DNA of 64,000 bases, taken from Deltaproteobacteria bacterium (GTDB taxonomy: Bacteria; Desulfobacterota; GWC2-55-46). The stretch lies in NCBI GenBank assembly GCA_016219015.1, contig JACRCL010000016.1, forward strand, positions 124,001 to 188,000, written 5' to 3'. The notes under the pieces were generated by a model that saw nothing but the letters and a program-made list of their open reading frames with translations, was not told the DNA's origin and did not search any database. The position numbers and the translations under genes are program-made. Each line of letters opens with the position of its first letter. Position 1 is the stretch's first letter. Below, in pieces: positions 16,998-24,893 of this stretch.

Positions 16998-17942
16998 TTG
17001 AAGAAAAAGATAATTATCGGCACGCGCGGCAGCAAGCTCGCGCTCTGGCAGGCCAACTGGGTAAAGTCCGAGCTTGAGAAGAGGTACCCTGAAATCGAAG
17101 TCTCGCTCGAAAAGATCAAGACTACCGGCGATAAAATTCTCGACGTCCCGCTTGCCAAGGTCGGCGGCAAGGGGCTCTTCGTAAAAGAGATCGAGGAGGC
17201 CCTCCTTGAAAAAAGGGTCCACCTCGCGGTCCACTCGATGAAGGACGTCCCGACATTTTTTCCCGAAGGGCTTCACCTGCGCTGCATAACAAAGAGGGAA
17301 GACCCGAGGGACGCGGTCTTCAGCAGGAATAACGTAAAGCTCCTCGACCTGCCCAAGGGCGCGAAGATAGGCACGTCGAGCCTTAGGAGGCAGTCGCAGA
17401 TACTGCACCTCCGGCCCGACTTCGAGATACTCCACCTGAGGGGCAACCTCGACACCCGCATGAAGAAGCTCGACGACGGCCACTTCGACGCCATAATACT
17501 CGCCGGGGCCGGGGTAAAGAGGCTCGGCTGGGAATCGAAGATAACGGAGCTGCTTGCGCCCGAGGTGAGCCTGCCGGCCATAGGCCAGGGCGCGCTCGGG
17601 ATAGAGACAAGGACAGACGACGAATATGTGAACGACCTCGTGGCCTTCTTCGACCACCCTGAGACCTCATACGCGGTGCGTGGAGAGAGGGCGCTTTTGA
17701 AGAGGCTTGAGGGCGGCTGCCAGGTACCGATAGCCGCTTACGGCCAGTTGAACGGAGAGACGATTAAAATTACCGGGCTTGTGGCGAGTCCTGACGGCAA
17801 GACGTTCGTGAAAGAGGTCATATCAGGCCACAGGGACAAGGCCGAGCAGCTCGGCGTGGAGCTTGCCGAGAAGCTCCTGAAGATGGGCGCGTACGATATC
17901 CTGAAGGAGCTTTACGAGGTGAGCCCGCCCGGCAGCGCCTAA
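16998..17942 (+). CDS. hemC: Hydroxymethylbilane synthase (porphobilinogen deaminase)
   Basis: Polymerises four porphobilinogens into hydroxymethylbilane. The 314-residue protein has the dipyrromethane-cofactor cysteine Cys241 in LEGGCQVPIAAYG, and SSLRRQSQ and the catalytic aspartate region MKDVP are present. The likely start is TTG at 16998 (M-K-K-K-I-I-I-G-T-R); no ATG fits. The preceding AAAGG is a weak ribosome binding site. The R2 element upstream may influence expression by changing mRNA structure. Confidence 0.96.
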   Translation: MKKKIIIGTRGSKLALWQANWVKSELEKRYPEIEVSLEKIKTTGDKILDVPLAKVGGKGLFVKEIEEALLEKRVHLAVHSMKDVPTFFPEGLHLRCITKREDPRDAVFSRNNVKLLDLPKGAKIGTSSLRRQSQILHLRPDFEILHLRGNLDTRMKKLDDGHFDAIILAGAGVKRLGWESKITELLAPEVSLPAIGQGALGIETRTDDEYVNDLVAFFDHPETSYAVRGERALLKRLEGGCQVPIAAYGQLNGETIKITGLVASPDGKTFVKEVISGHRDKAEQLGVELAEKLLKMGAYDILKELYEVSPPGSA

Positions 17943-17974
17943 AGACAACCCGGCAGGGGCCTGTATTTTATTAT

Positions 17975-18102
17975 GGCTACCTCTAAAAATTGTTCTTTTT
18001 CCTGATTTCCGTGTCAGGGTGAAAATAAAAATGGACATTTGCTGCGCTTTGTATTTCCGCCCTTCCTCGGCTTCAGAAAAAATTCCTGATTTTTAGAGGC
18101 AT
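17975..18102. repeat. R2 palindromic element copy 2 (inverted)
   Basis: Same element as 16850-16979 in reverse orientation, from GGCTACCTCTAAAAATTG to CTGATTTTTAGAGGCATC. hemC is thus flanked by two oppositely oriented copies. The right terminal repeat supplies AGAGG about 7 nt before the ATG of the next gene, so the element may serve as its ribosome binding site. Confidence 0.88.
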
Positions 18103-18106
18103 CTTT

Positions 18107-18832
18107 ATGAGAGTAAAGTCAGCGGCCTTTTTAACGCAACTGATACTCGTCTATATCTTCACCTCCGCATCGACCTTTTCAGGTGAGGCCCCCAAGAAGG
18201 GCTTCACCTCGCCCTCCGGCAGGATAGAAGCCGTATTCACCGTAACACGGGAACGCAAACCCGGCAAAGAAGGCCGCCTGTCAACGGACAGCGCGCGCCG
18301 CATCTCCTACAGGGTCGATTTCTTCAGCAACTCCAGATACCTCGCCTCGGCCGTGCTCGACAACGATAAAAACCTTGCCCCGCAGTCCGTATTCAGGTCT
18401 TTCAGATGGAGCCCCAAGGACGACTTCGTAATGCTCCCCGCGGAGGGCTGGCACGCACCAGGCACCCCTGCCGTGAGGGCCGTATCCCTGAACCCCGAGC
18501 TTAAGTGGAAAGAGGCGAGGCTCGGCCTCGATAACATCGTCTGGACAGACCCTCTTACAGCGGTCGGCGACTATCATAATAATTGCGACTACGGCGTTTC
18601 AAGGTTCGACGGAACGCTCGGCGTGACAACGCCGGTCATGGCGTCCGAAAGCCCGATAGGCTACGAGCTTATATCCGTCAATGGGGATATTGCCCGTATA
18701 AGGCAGGTCCTTGATAATTGCAGGCTTTCAGAAGGCCAGTCCCCTCTGTGCTTCGATTACGACCTGAAGACCCGGAAAAAGACCCCTGCCTCCTGCCCCG
18801 CGCAGACAAAAAAGCCTAAAACCATGAGATAG
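18107..18832 (+). CDS. Unknown secreted protein
   Basis: Not recognised. The 241-residue protein starts with a signal peptide of about 26 residues (MRVKSAAFLTQLILVYIFTS). The mature part is beta-rich and ends in a Lys/Pro-rich tail (KTRKKTPASCPAQTKKPK). Cysteines in HNNCDYG, LDNCRLS, SPLCFDYD and ASCPAQ could form two disulfides in the periplasm. The ATG lies five bases after an R2 element, and the only ribosome binding site visible is AGAGG inside that element. Confidence 0.6.
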   Translation: MRVKSAAFLTQLILVYIFTSASTFSGEAPKKGFTSPSGRIEAVFTVTRERKPGKEGRLSTDSARRISYRVDFFSNSRYLASAVLDNDKNLAPQSVFRSFRWSPKDDFVMLPAEGWHAPGTPAVRAVSLNPELKWKEARLGLDNIVWTDPLTAVGDYHNNCDYGVSRFDGTLGVTTPVMASESPIGYELISVNGDIARIRQVLDNCRLSEGQSPLCFDYDLKTRKKTPASCPAQTKKPKTMR

Positions 18833-18924
18833 CCCCGCCGCTTCCCCTGCCTTGACTTGGTACGACCGTCTGTTATTATCAAAAAAAGCCGCTTTAAATG
18901 TTATGTTCAGGAAGGAGGTGAGGC

Positions 18925-19395
18925 TTGCCCTACAAGACCGCCAAGTTCTTCCACATCTCAGGGCTTATCCTGTGGCTCGGCCCTTCAACGGGCGGGTATA
19001 TCCTTTTCCTGCTCGCGCGGTATCAGGGCCAGCACGATATCGCGCTCTGGGTATTGAGGGAGTACCTCAAGCTCGTTGATTTCGAGGCGTTGGGCCTCGC
19101 AACGCTCATCGCGAGCGGCCTTACGATGCGCTCGCTCGGCCCGGGACTGCGTTTGGCCCGATGGCTCAAGAGGAAGCTCCGCATTGTCTTTCTCGTCTTC
19201 GTGCCGCTTGAAGCTATACACCTTTTCATCTACCACGTAATCGTAAAAAAGGCCTTTTTGACGGGGCAGTCCATAACCGAGGCCGTCGTGCTCTACGATA
19301 AGTTCAGCATAATCTCCTTTTTTATCCTCGTCGTGGCCGTCCCCGTGGTATTCCGGCTCGCCATATTCAGGCCGGAGCCGGCCGGGGAGGAATGA
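18925..19395 (+). CDS. Membrane protein, DUF2269-like, four helices
   Basis: A 156-residue integral membrane protein with hydrophobic segments near residues 8-28, 50-66, 85-110 and 128-148. The N-terminal KFFHISGLILWLGPSTGGYI recalls DUF2269/CopD-type proteins, which carry conserved histidines in the first helix. The start is TTG at 18925 with a near-ideal GGAGGTG six bases upstream; upstream frames lack membrane character. Function unknown. Confidence 0.72.
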   Translation: MPYKTAKFFHISGLILWLGPSTGGYILFLLARYQGQHDIALWVLREYLKLVDFEALGLATLIASGLTMRSLGPGLRLARWLKRKLRIVFLVFVPLEAIHLFIYHVIVKKAFLTGQSITEAVVLYDKFSIISFFILVVAVPVVFRLAIFRPEPAGEE

Positions 19396-19515
19396 CCCGC
19401 CCCGATTTTTAAGCCGCTATTGACTTTTATCATTTATTTATTATTCTATTGCGGCAAAATAGGCTATAGTCTAAAGCCGTCCTGAAAAGAGCCGCAAGGG
19501 CATGGAATTTTATAA

Positions 19516-19657
19516 GGCTGCCTCTAAAAATTAGGTATTTTTTCTGAGGTCAAGGAAGGGCGGAAATAAAAAGCGCAGCATATATGTTAATATGTGAGCA
19601 TTTTTATTTTTGCCCTGACACAGAGATCAGGAAAAAGAACAATTTTTAGAGGCAGCC
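19516..19657. repeat. R2 palindromic element copy 3
   Basis: 142 bp, GGCTGCCTCTAAAAATTAGG to ATTTTTAGAGGCAGCC. It contains the central CATATATGTTAATATGTG segment shared with copy 5. It lies just upstream of the DUF2249-hemerythrin gene. Confidence 0.88.
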
Positions 19658-19676
19658 ATAAATAAGGAGAAAAGGC

Positions 19677-20354
19677 ATGGGAAATACGCTCGACGTAAGG
19701 GAAATGGCGCCCAAGGAGAGGCACCCGATGATATTCAATACCTTCAAGGACCTGGGCTCCGGAGAGCACTTCGTGCTCGTGAACGACCACGACCCGAGGC
19801 CGCTGCTGTACCAGTTCCAGAACGAGCACGACGGCGAGTTCGACTGGTGGCCGCTGGAGCAGGGGCCGCAGGCCTGGCGGATAATGATAGTCAGGCGGAA
19901 AGAGGCCGGCATCGACAGGACCATCACCGAATACCTCCAGACGGACCACAGGCGGCTCGACGCGATATTCGAACGTTTTCAGGACGCTGTCCAGGGGCAG
20001 AGGTGGGAGGACGCCTCCAGTGACTTCAGGGAGTTCAGCCTGGGCCTGAGGAGGCACATAAAGGTCGAGGAGGAGATATTGTTCCCGGCGTTCGAGGAGA
20101 AGACCGGCATGACCGAGAGCGGCCCGACCTTCGTCATGAAGATGGAGCATACGGAGATAAAGGACCTGCTCGACAGGATAACCGCCTCGACGGACGCGAA
20201 GGACGGGGGGAAGGCGACAGGGGGCGCGCGCGAGATATTCAACATCCTCTCCGACCACAACATGAAGGAGGAGCACATCCTTTACCCGGAGTCGGACGCG
20301 TTCCTGACGGAAGCCGAGCGCGCGCAGGTCATAAAAAAGGCGCAGACGGCGTAA
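19677..20354 (+). CDS. DUF2249-hemerythrin HHE domain protein
   Basis: Two-domain cytoplasmic protein of 225 residues. Residues 1-75 are DUF2249 (LDVREMAPKERHPMIF, LVNDHDPRPLLYQF, the TusA-like fold). Residues about 80-220 are a hemerythrin-like four-helix bundle whose di-iron ligands can be read as H (TDHRR), H and E (LRRHIKVEEEILFP), H (KMEHTEIKDL) and H/E (SDHNMKEEHILYP). Such proteins are linked to NO, oxygen and iron-sulfur stress. GGAG precedes the ATG. A second DUF2249 protein is at 34365-34844, with nirS between them. The function of this one is inferred. Confidence 0.9.
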   Translation: MGNTLDVREMAPKERHPMIFNTFKDLGSGEHFVLVNDHDPRPLLYQFQNEHDGEFDWWPLEQGPQAWRIMIVRRKEAGIDRTITEYLQTDHRRLDAIFERFQDAVQGQRWEDASSDFREFSLGLRRHIKVEEEILFPAFEEKTGMTESGPTFVMKMEHTEIKDLLDRITASTDAKDGGKATGGAREIFNILSDHNMKEEHILYPESDAFLTEAERAQVIKKAQTA

Positions 20355-20377
20355 AAGGCCTTAGAAGAAGCGAAATC

Positions 20378-20409
20378 AAAAAGCCCCGCCATCTGGCGGG
20401 GCTTTTTTT
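20378..20409. terminator. Intrinsic terminator
   Basis: AAAGCCCCGCC-ATCT-GGCGGGGCTTT with flanking A- and T-runs, placed between the hemerythrin gene and the convergent glycosyltransferase. It can act in both directions. Confidence 0.85.
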
Positions 20410-20443
20410 ATATTGAGAAAGGCCTTACTTCCGCGACTCGATT

Positions 20444-21229
20444 TCATTTACTATTTCTCTTAAGCCCCTCCAAGTACCCCCGCCTTATGAAAGGCAGATA
20501 GAGTATGCCGAATATCTTCAGGAACTCCAGCCCGCCCTTCAGGAAATCCCCGCGCTTGAGCTTCGAGCCTTTCACGTCAGCCCACTTCTCCAGCGGGTAC
20601 TCTACCCATGTGAGGCTTGCGTCCTTGTCGAGCAGCAGGAGCCTCGCGAACAGCTCGACGTCGAACGTCCATTTCACCTTGAAGGGGCGTGAGAAGGCCC
20701 TTTTGAGGTCGTCAGACCTTTTGAATACCTTTGCCCCGCACTGCGTGTCGTAGACCGGTATCTTGAGCAGGAGGCTGGCGAAGGTGGCGAATACCCTTCC
20801 GAGGTAATGGCGGAGCGCCCTCCTCTGTATGTCGCGCCCGAGCAGGCGGACCCGAGATGCTATTACAAGAGTGGCCCCGCCCTTGTCGAGTATGGCGCAG
20901 AACTTTTCTATCTCTTCCAACGGCGTGGCAAGGTCGGCGTCCCAGTACCCGATGTTAGCGGAGGCCCCTTCGAGCGCGGCTATAAACCCCCTCCTTACGG
21001 CCTCGGCCTTGCCCGAATTCTTTTCGAGGTCAAGGTAATCGAACTGGCCGGGGCTTGCCTTCTTAAGGTCTTTCAGGACTTCGAGGGTCCGGTCAGTGGA
21101 CCCGTCGTTTACGAAGAGGAAATGGAGGCCCCTGTCTTTGGAGGCCGCCTCGACGAAGGCGTCTTTACTGAGCCTGCCCGATTCGTTGTAGCAGGGGACT
21201 ATTATTGTCGTCTTTCGCATAATACCCAC
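20444..21229 (-). CDS. Family 2 glycosyltransferase (dolichyl-phosphate-mannose-synthase-like)
   Basis: GT-A fold transferase, 261 residues. Nucleotide-sugar binding features are TIIVPCYNESGRL, FVNDGSTDRTLEVL and the metal-binding DxD in GYWDADLATPLEEI. AKVFKRSDDL and the WTFDVELFARL motif are typical of DPMS-like enzymes that charge polyprenyl phosphate. It probably acts at the inner membrane face in glycolipid or O-antigen synthesis. It overlaps the upstream methyltransferase gene by 28 nt. Confidence 0.88.
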   Translation of the reverse strand: MGIMRKTTIIVPCYNESGRLSKDAFVEAASKDRGLHFLFVNDGSTDRTLEVLKDLKKASPGQFDYLDLEKNSGKAEAVRRGFIAALEGASANIGYWDADLATPLEEIEKFCAILDKGGATLVIASRVRLLGRDIQRRALRHYLGRVFATFASLLLKIPVYDTQCGAKVFKRSDDLKRAFSRPFKVKWTFDVELFARLLLLDKDASLTWVEYPLEKWADVKGSKLKRGDFLKGGLEFLKIFGILYLPFIRRGYLEGLKRNSK

Positions 21230-21951
21230 GCGGTAAGCCCCGGCAACTTCAAGCCCATTTTGTTCGCAACTAAAGAGACCCTGTTATCGGCCCTCAAGAC
21301 CATCTCGACTATCTTCGCCAACCCTTGCCCGGCCCTCCAGTCCCCGGCCCCTCTGGCAACGCCGGCCTTTTTAAAGAGCCTCTCGGAGATGACCGAGATG
21401 AAGCGGGGCAGCAGGAGGCTCGTGAACAGATATCCGGATGACACGCATTTAAGACCCGAGGACTCGGCAAGCGACTTCAATTCTTTAAGGGAGTACCTCC
21501 GGACGTGATGGAGGAACCTGTCGTGCGCGGAGAAAAGTGAGTTGAAGGCTGGCGCTGTCACGAGCATACGGCCCCCTTTGTCAAGGTATGCCCTTATATC
21601 CTTTAGGAAGGCCCTGTCGCCCTCCACGTGCTCGATGACATCGAGGAGGAGCACTATGCCGTAGCAGTCCTTTTCCTTCGGGAGCCTGTTGAGGTACGTT
21701 ATACCCTGGGCGCGTTTTGACAGCTCCTTGATGGCATCCTTTGTGAGGTTGATGTCCACCGCCGTGACGCTCTTTATTGCCGTGCCCTTGAACAGCTCCC
21801 GTGAGACGAACCCGTCGCCGCACCCGATATCGAGGGCCTTCGCGCCGGGCTTGAGTGAGTCCTTAAATATGGAGCGGACAGCCCTTACGCGGGAGGTCTC
21901 CCACGGGTGCCGGACGTTGTCCAACCCTTTTATCTCGCGCAGATCCATCAA
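21202..21951 (-). CDS. Class I SAM-dependent methyltransferase
   Basis: A 249-residue methyltransferase with motif I ALDIGCGDGFVSREL, motif II TAVDINLTKDAI and a UbiE/COQ5-like IVLLLDVIEHVEGD segment followed by LVTAPAFNSLFSAHD. It is translationally coupled to the glycosyltransferase, suggesting work on a polyprenyl-linked sugar or lipid. The substrate is not evident from sequence. Confidence 0.85.
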   Translation of the reverse strand: MMDLREIKGLDNVRHPWETSRVRAVRSIFKDSLKPGAKALDIGCGDGFVSRELFKGTAIKSVTAVDINLTKDAIKELSKRAQGITYLNRLPKEKDCYGIVLLLDVIEHVEGDRAFLKDIRAYLDKGGRMLVTAPAFNSLFSAHDRFLHHVRRYSLKELKSLAESSGLKCVSSGYLFTSLLLPRFISVISERLFKKAGVARGAGDWRAGQGLAKIVEMVLRADNRVSLVANKMGLKLPGLTAWVLCERRQ

Positions 21952-22081
21952 AAGACCATGTTAAAGATATGAGCATAGCAGGGCTGTCGAAAAACAGCCT
22001 GCTAAGCAATCCATTTGATAGTTTAGCATTTGCGGCTTTTGTTTCCAATTTTAATTTAAGGCTGCGGAAAAAGTCATTGGT

Positions 22082-22226
22082 TGTCATTCTGAGGAGCCGA
22101 AGGCGACGAAGAATCTCGTAAATTTCTTGATTCCATTAACTCCGAGATTCTTCTTCGCTCAGACAGGCTGAACACGCACAGCGAGCGCATTCCCCGCAGC
22201 TTGCTGCGGGGAGATTCAATAGTTTT
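22082..22226. repeat. Composite repeat: truncated R3 joined to R5
   Basis: An R3 unit beginning TGTCATTCTGAGGAGCC is cut after CGAGATTCTTCTTCGCTCAG. It runs straight into CAGGCTGAACACGCACAGCGAGCG and CCCCGCAGCTTGCTGCGGGG, which are R5 sequence (compare 43276-43365 and 56757-56868). It accounts for most of the 319-nt gap 21952-22270. Confidence 0.65.
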
Positions 22227-22270
22227 TTGAGCACCTGTTAAAGGGGAAGGGGAGGGCAGCGGCAAGACCT

Positions 22271-24301
22271 TCAGACCCTGACCCGTATCGGCAGTATCAC
22301 GGTCGTTACGCCCCTCCACTGGAGCCTCCGCTGTATCGCGAAAGCGGTCTCGTTATGGAGGAGCCTGTGATAGAACTTCTCAAGCCTGAAGGTAAGCTGG
22401 CCCGTGAAGACTATCGACCTGGGGAACTCCCTGGTTATCTCGGCGCAGAGCTTCTCGGCGCTCTCAACGACGTCGGTGCCGGTCTCCATCCTGTAGTCGG
22501 CCGGGAACCCGAGCCTCCGGGCAAGCGTCACGTACTTTTGCAGGGCCTCCCTTACGGAGGTCTGGAGAGCCTCCATCTCCTGCGCCCCCTTGAACGACCC
22601 CGAGTCGATGACGGCAATGGAGGCGAAGACGATGTTCTTTACCTGGTGGAAGTTCGTCGCGGTCGAAAGGAGCGTGTGTATCCCGAACCCGTTGTAGCCG
22701 GATACGAGTATTATCGCTGTCATGTCCCTCTGGTTCAGGGGCTCGTCGTTCATGGGGCCGAATACCGGCAGGTTCATGAGCATCTCGTCCAATTGGGCCG
22801 TGCCCCTCTCGACCTTCCTGTAGTGGGACTTGATCGTGTAGCACATGACGATAACCAGAGAGGTTATGAGGATGGTAAGCCAGCCGCCCTCGAGGAACTT
22901 CTCGAACGACGTTATTACGAGTATCGTGGCGCAGAGCACGAACCCCACCGCGTGGACAGTCAGGTGCTGGAGCCATTTGCCGGCCTTTTTGCGGTGGCGG
23001 ATAAAAAAGCGCGACATGCCGAATTCGGAAAGGGAGAACGTTATAAAGACGTTTATCGAGTACATCACCACGAGCGAGGATACCGAGCCGTTGGTGTAGA
23101 AGAGTATCGCCAGCGCGGAAACGCCCATGAGGACTATGCCGTTCTGCATGGACAGGCGCTCGGACAGGGCCGAGAACCTGTGCGGGAACCACGAGTCTAT
23201 GGCCATGTTCGCCATGACGCGCGGGCCGTCCACGAACCCTGTCTGCGCGGCTACCAGCAGGAGCGCGCCCTCAGAGAATATGGTTATGAAAGATATCGCC
23301 CCGCCCCCTTGCCAGTCCCTGAAAAGGGCGTCGGCCAGGACGGCGTTCAGCGTGCGGCCCGCCACCGGCCCGACGCCCACAAGGGGGTAGCTCACAAAGA
23401 GTATACCGGCCGTCAGGGCGAGAGATACGGCCATGTAGGCCATGGTCCTTTTCCCGGTCTGGACCCTGGGCTCCCGCATTATCTGGAGCCCGTTGGAGGT
23501 GGCCTCTATGCCTGTATATGTGCCGCCTCCGAGCGAATAGGCGCGGAGCAGCAGGGCGGCCACCCCCCACACCCCTATGGTGGAAAGGTCGTACCTCAGG
23601 CTGGTGTTGAAGCCCGAGAAGAGCGCCCCGAACTGGCCGCGGTGGGTATAGAGACCGTCGAAGAGCATAAGTATGTGCGTCAGGATGAAGATAATGAAAA
23701 TCGGCGCGAGCACCGCTATCGATTCCTTGACACCCCTTATGTTGAGGACTATCAGGAGGATAATCAGGAAGGCGGCGAAAGGGAGCTTGAAGTGGTGGAC
23801 CTCACGGGGCAGGAAGCTGAAGACCGCGTCGGCGCACGCGGCTATCGACACCGTTATGGTCAGGACGTAATCGACGAGCAGGGCGCTCCCGGAGACTACC
23901 CCGGACTTCTCCCCGAGCATGTGTGTAGCGACTATGTACCCGCCGCCGCCGTGCGGGAACTGCTCTATTATCCGCGAGTACGCGTAGGAGATTATGAATA
24001 CCGTGAAAGCCGTGGCCCCCGCGAGGACGAGCGAGAGATACGTGTGGCTGCCGAGCGCCTTGAAGGCCTCTTCTGGGCCGTACGAGGACGAAGAAAGCCC
24101 GTCACCCCCGAGCCCTATCCAGGCGAGCACGGGTATAAGGGCCATCCTGTGGAAGACCGCCGCGTCCTTTAGAGACCTCGGCGCGCCGAAGAGCCGCCTT
24201 CTTATCTTTTTAGGTTCTTCACCGTCCATTTTCAGACCCCTTTTTGGCCCCCTTCCATAGTTAAGCATATCAGAGAAAATCGGAATATAATCGCTTGACA
24301 C
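22271..24301 (-). CDS. APC-superfamily permease, KimA/KUP-like, with cytoplasmic C-domain
   Basis: Probable proton-coupled potassium or amino-acid importer, up to 676 residues. About twelve transmembrane helices occupy residues 55-505 (first at ALIPVLAWIGLGGDGLSSSS, with the APC GxG-type motif). A soluble C-terminal domain of about 160 residues follows (AIILVSGYNGFGIHTLLS ... FPRSIVFTGQLTFR), resembling the USP-like domain of KimA. The longest frame begins GTG, but AGGGG seven bases before ATG codon 25 (M-D-G-E-E-P-K-K) makes that start more likely. Divergent from the FKBP gene. The substrate is inferred from family only. Confidence 0.8.
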   Translation of the reverse strand: MSSDYIPIFSDMLNYGRGPKRGLKMDGEEPKKIRRRLFGAPRSLKDAAVFHRMALIPVLAWIGLGGDGLSSSSYGPEEAFKALGSHTYLSLVLAGATAFTVFIISYAYSRIIEQFPHGGGGYIVATHMLGEKSGVVSGSALLVDYVLTITVSIAACADAVFSFLPREVHHFKLPFAAFLIILLIVLNIRGVKESIAVLAPIFIIFILTHILMLFDGLYTHRGQFGALFSGFNTSLRYDLSTIGVWGVAALLLRAYSLGGGTYTGIEATSNGLQIMREPRVQTGKRTMAYMAVSLALTAGILFVSYPLVGVGPVAGRTLNAVLADALFRDWQGGGAISFITIFSEGALLLVAAQTGFVDGPRVMANMAIDSWFPHRFSALSERLSMQNGIVLMGVSALAILFYTNGSVSSLVVMYSINVFITFSLSEFGMSRFFIRHRKKAGKWLQHLTVHAVGFVLCATILVITSFEKFLEGGWLTILITSLVIVMCYTIKSHYRKVERGTAQLDEMLMNLPVFGPMNDEPLNQRDMTAIILVSGYNGFGIHTLLSTATNFHQVKNIVFASIAVIDSGSFKGAQEMEALQTSVREALQKYVTLARRLGFPADYRMETGTDVVESAEKLCAEITREFPRSIVFTGQLTFRLEKFYHRLLHNETAFAIQRRLQWRGVTTVILPIRVRV

Positions 24302-24323
24302 CCATTTTGGTATGGGTTAGAGT
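24295..24323 (+). promoter_or_regulatory. Promoter of the FKBP gene
   Basis: TTGACA (24295-24300), a 17-nt spacer and TAGAGT (24318-24323), predicting a leader of about 55 nt. Confidence 0.65.
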
Positions 24324-24384
24324 GGTCATAAAGAGCGGTTTTTCCTGAAGAAAAGACCTCTCAATCATCAAGAGGAGACGTTGC

Positions 24385-24816
24385 ATGGAACAGGCGAAAA
24401 AGGGCGATAACGTAAAAGTCCACTACACGGGCAAGCTCGAGGACGGCACCGAGTTCGATTCCTCCATCGACCGGGACCCGCTCCAGTTCATGCTCGGCGA
24501 GGGGCTTCTGATACCCGGCTTCGAGGAGGCCATTGAAGGCATGTCCCCCGGCGAGAAAAAGACGATAAGGATACCCTCGGAGGAGGCGTACGGCCCGTAT
24601 ATAAAAGAGCTGGTCGCTGACTTCGACAAGGGCCTGCTCCCGCCCGAGATGAACCCGCAGTTAGGCGAGGAGCTCAAGATCGAGCAGGAAGACGGCAATA
24701 TCGCCATGGTCAGGGTGATCGGGCTTACGGATACCACCATAACGCTTGACGCCAACCACCCGCTTGCCGGAAAAGACCTCATATTCGACGTAAGCCTTGT
24801 AGAGATATCGCATTGA
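24385..24816 (+). CDS. SlyD-like FKBP-type peptidyl-prolyl isomerase
   Basis: Cytoplasmic proline isomerase and chaperone, 143 residues. The FKBP half reads KKGDNVKVHYTGKLEDGTEFDSS and GEGLLIPGFEEAIEGM. A flap insert carries AYGPYIKELV and TTITLDANHPLAGKDLIFDV, the hallmark of the SlyD IF insertion. No His-rich metal-binding tail as in E. coli SlyD is present. A GC-rich hairpin (24822-24848, GCGCCCGGCC/GGCCGGGCGC) lacking a T-run follows the gene. Confidence 0.92.
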   Translation: MEQAKKGDNVKVHYTGKLEDGTEFDSSIDRDPLQFMLGEGLLIPGFEEAIEGMSPGEKKTIRIPSEEAYGPYIKELVADFDKGLLPPEMNPQLGEELKIEQEDGNIAMVRVIGLTDTTITLDANHPLAGKDLIFDVSLVEISH

Positions 24817-24893
24817 TTGAGAGGCGCCCGGCCAATGGCCGGGCGCCTGCCGTCAAGCCCCGGCCTTTCTCAATCCGATAAACCGCCCACGCA

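Noticed and set aside
22355..24172. Long open frame of 605 codons opposite the permease gene
   Set aside because: It is antisense to a clear membrane permease, is rich in Arg/Glu/Tyr/Gly with no domain, and reflects the GC pattern of the coding strand.
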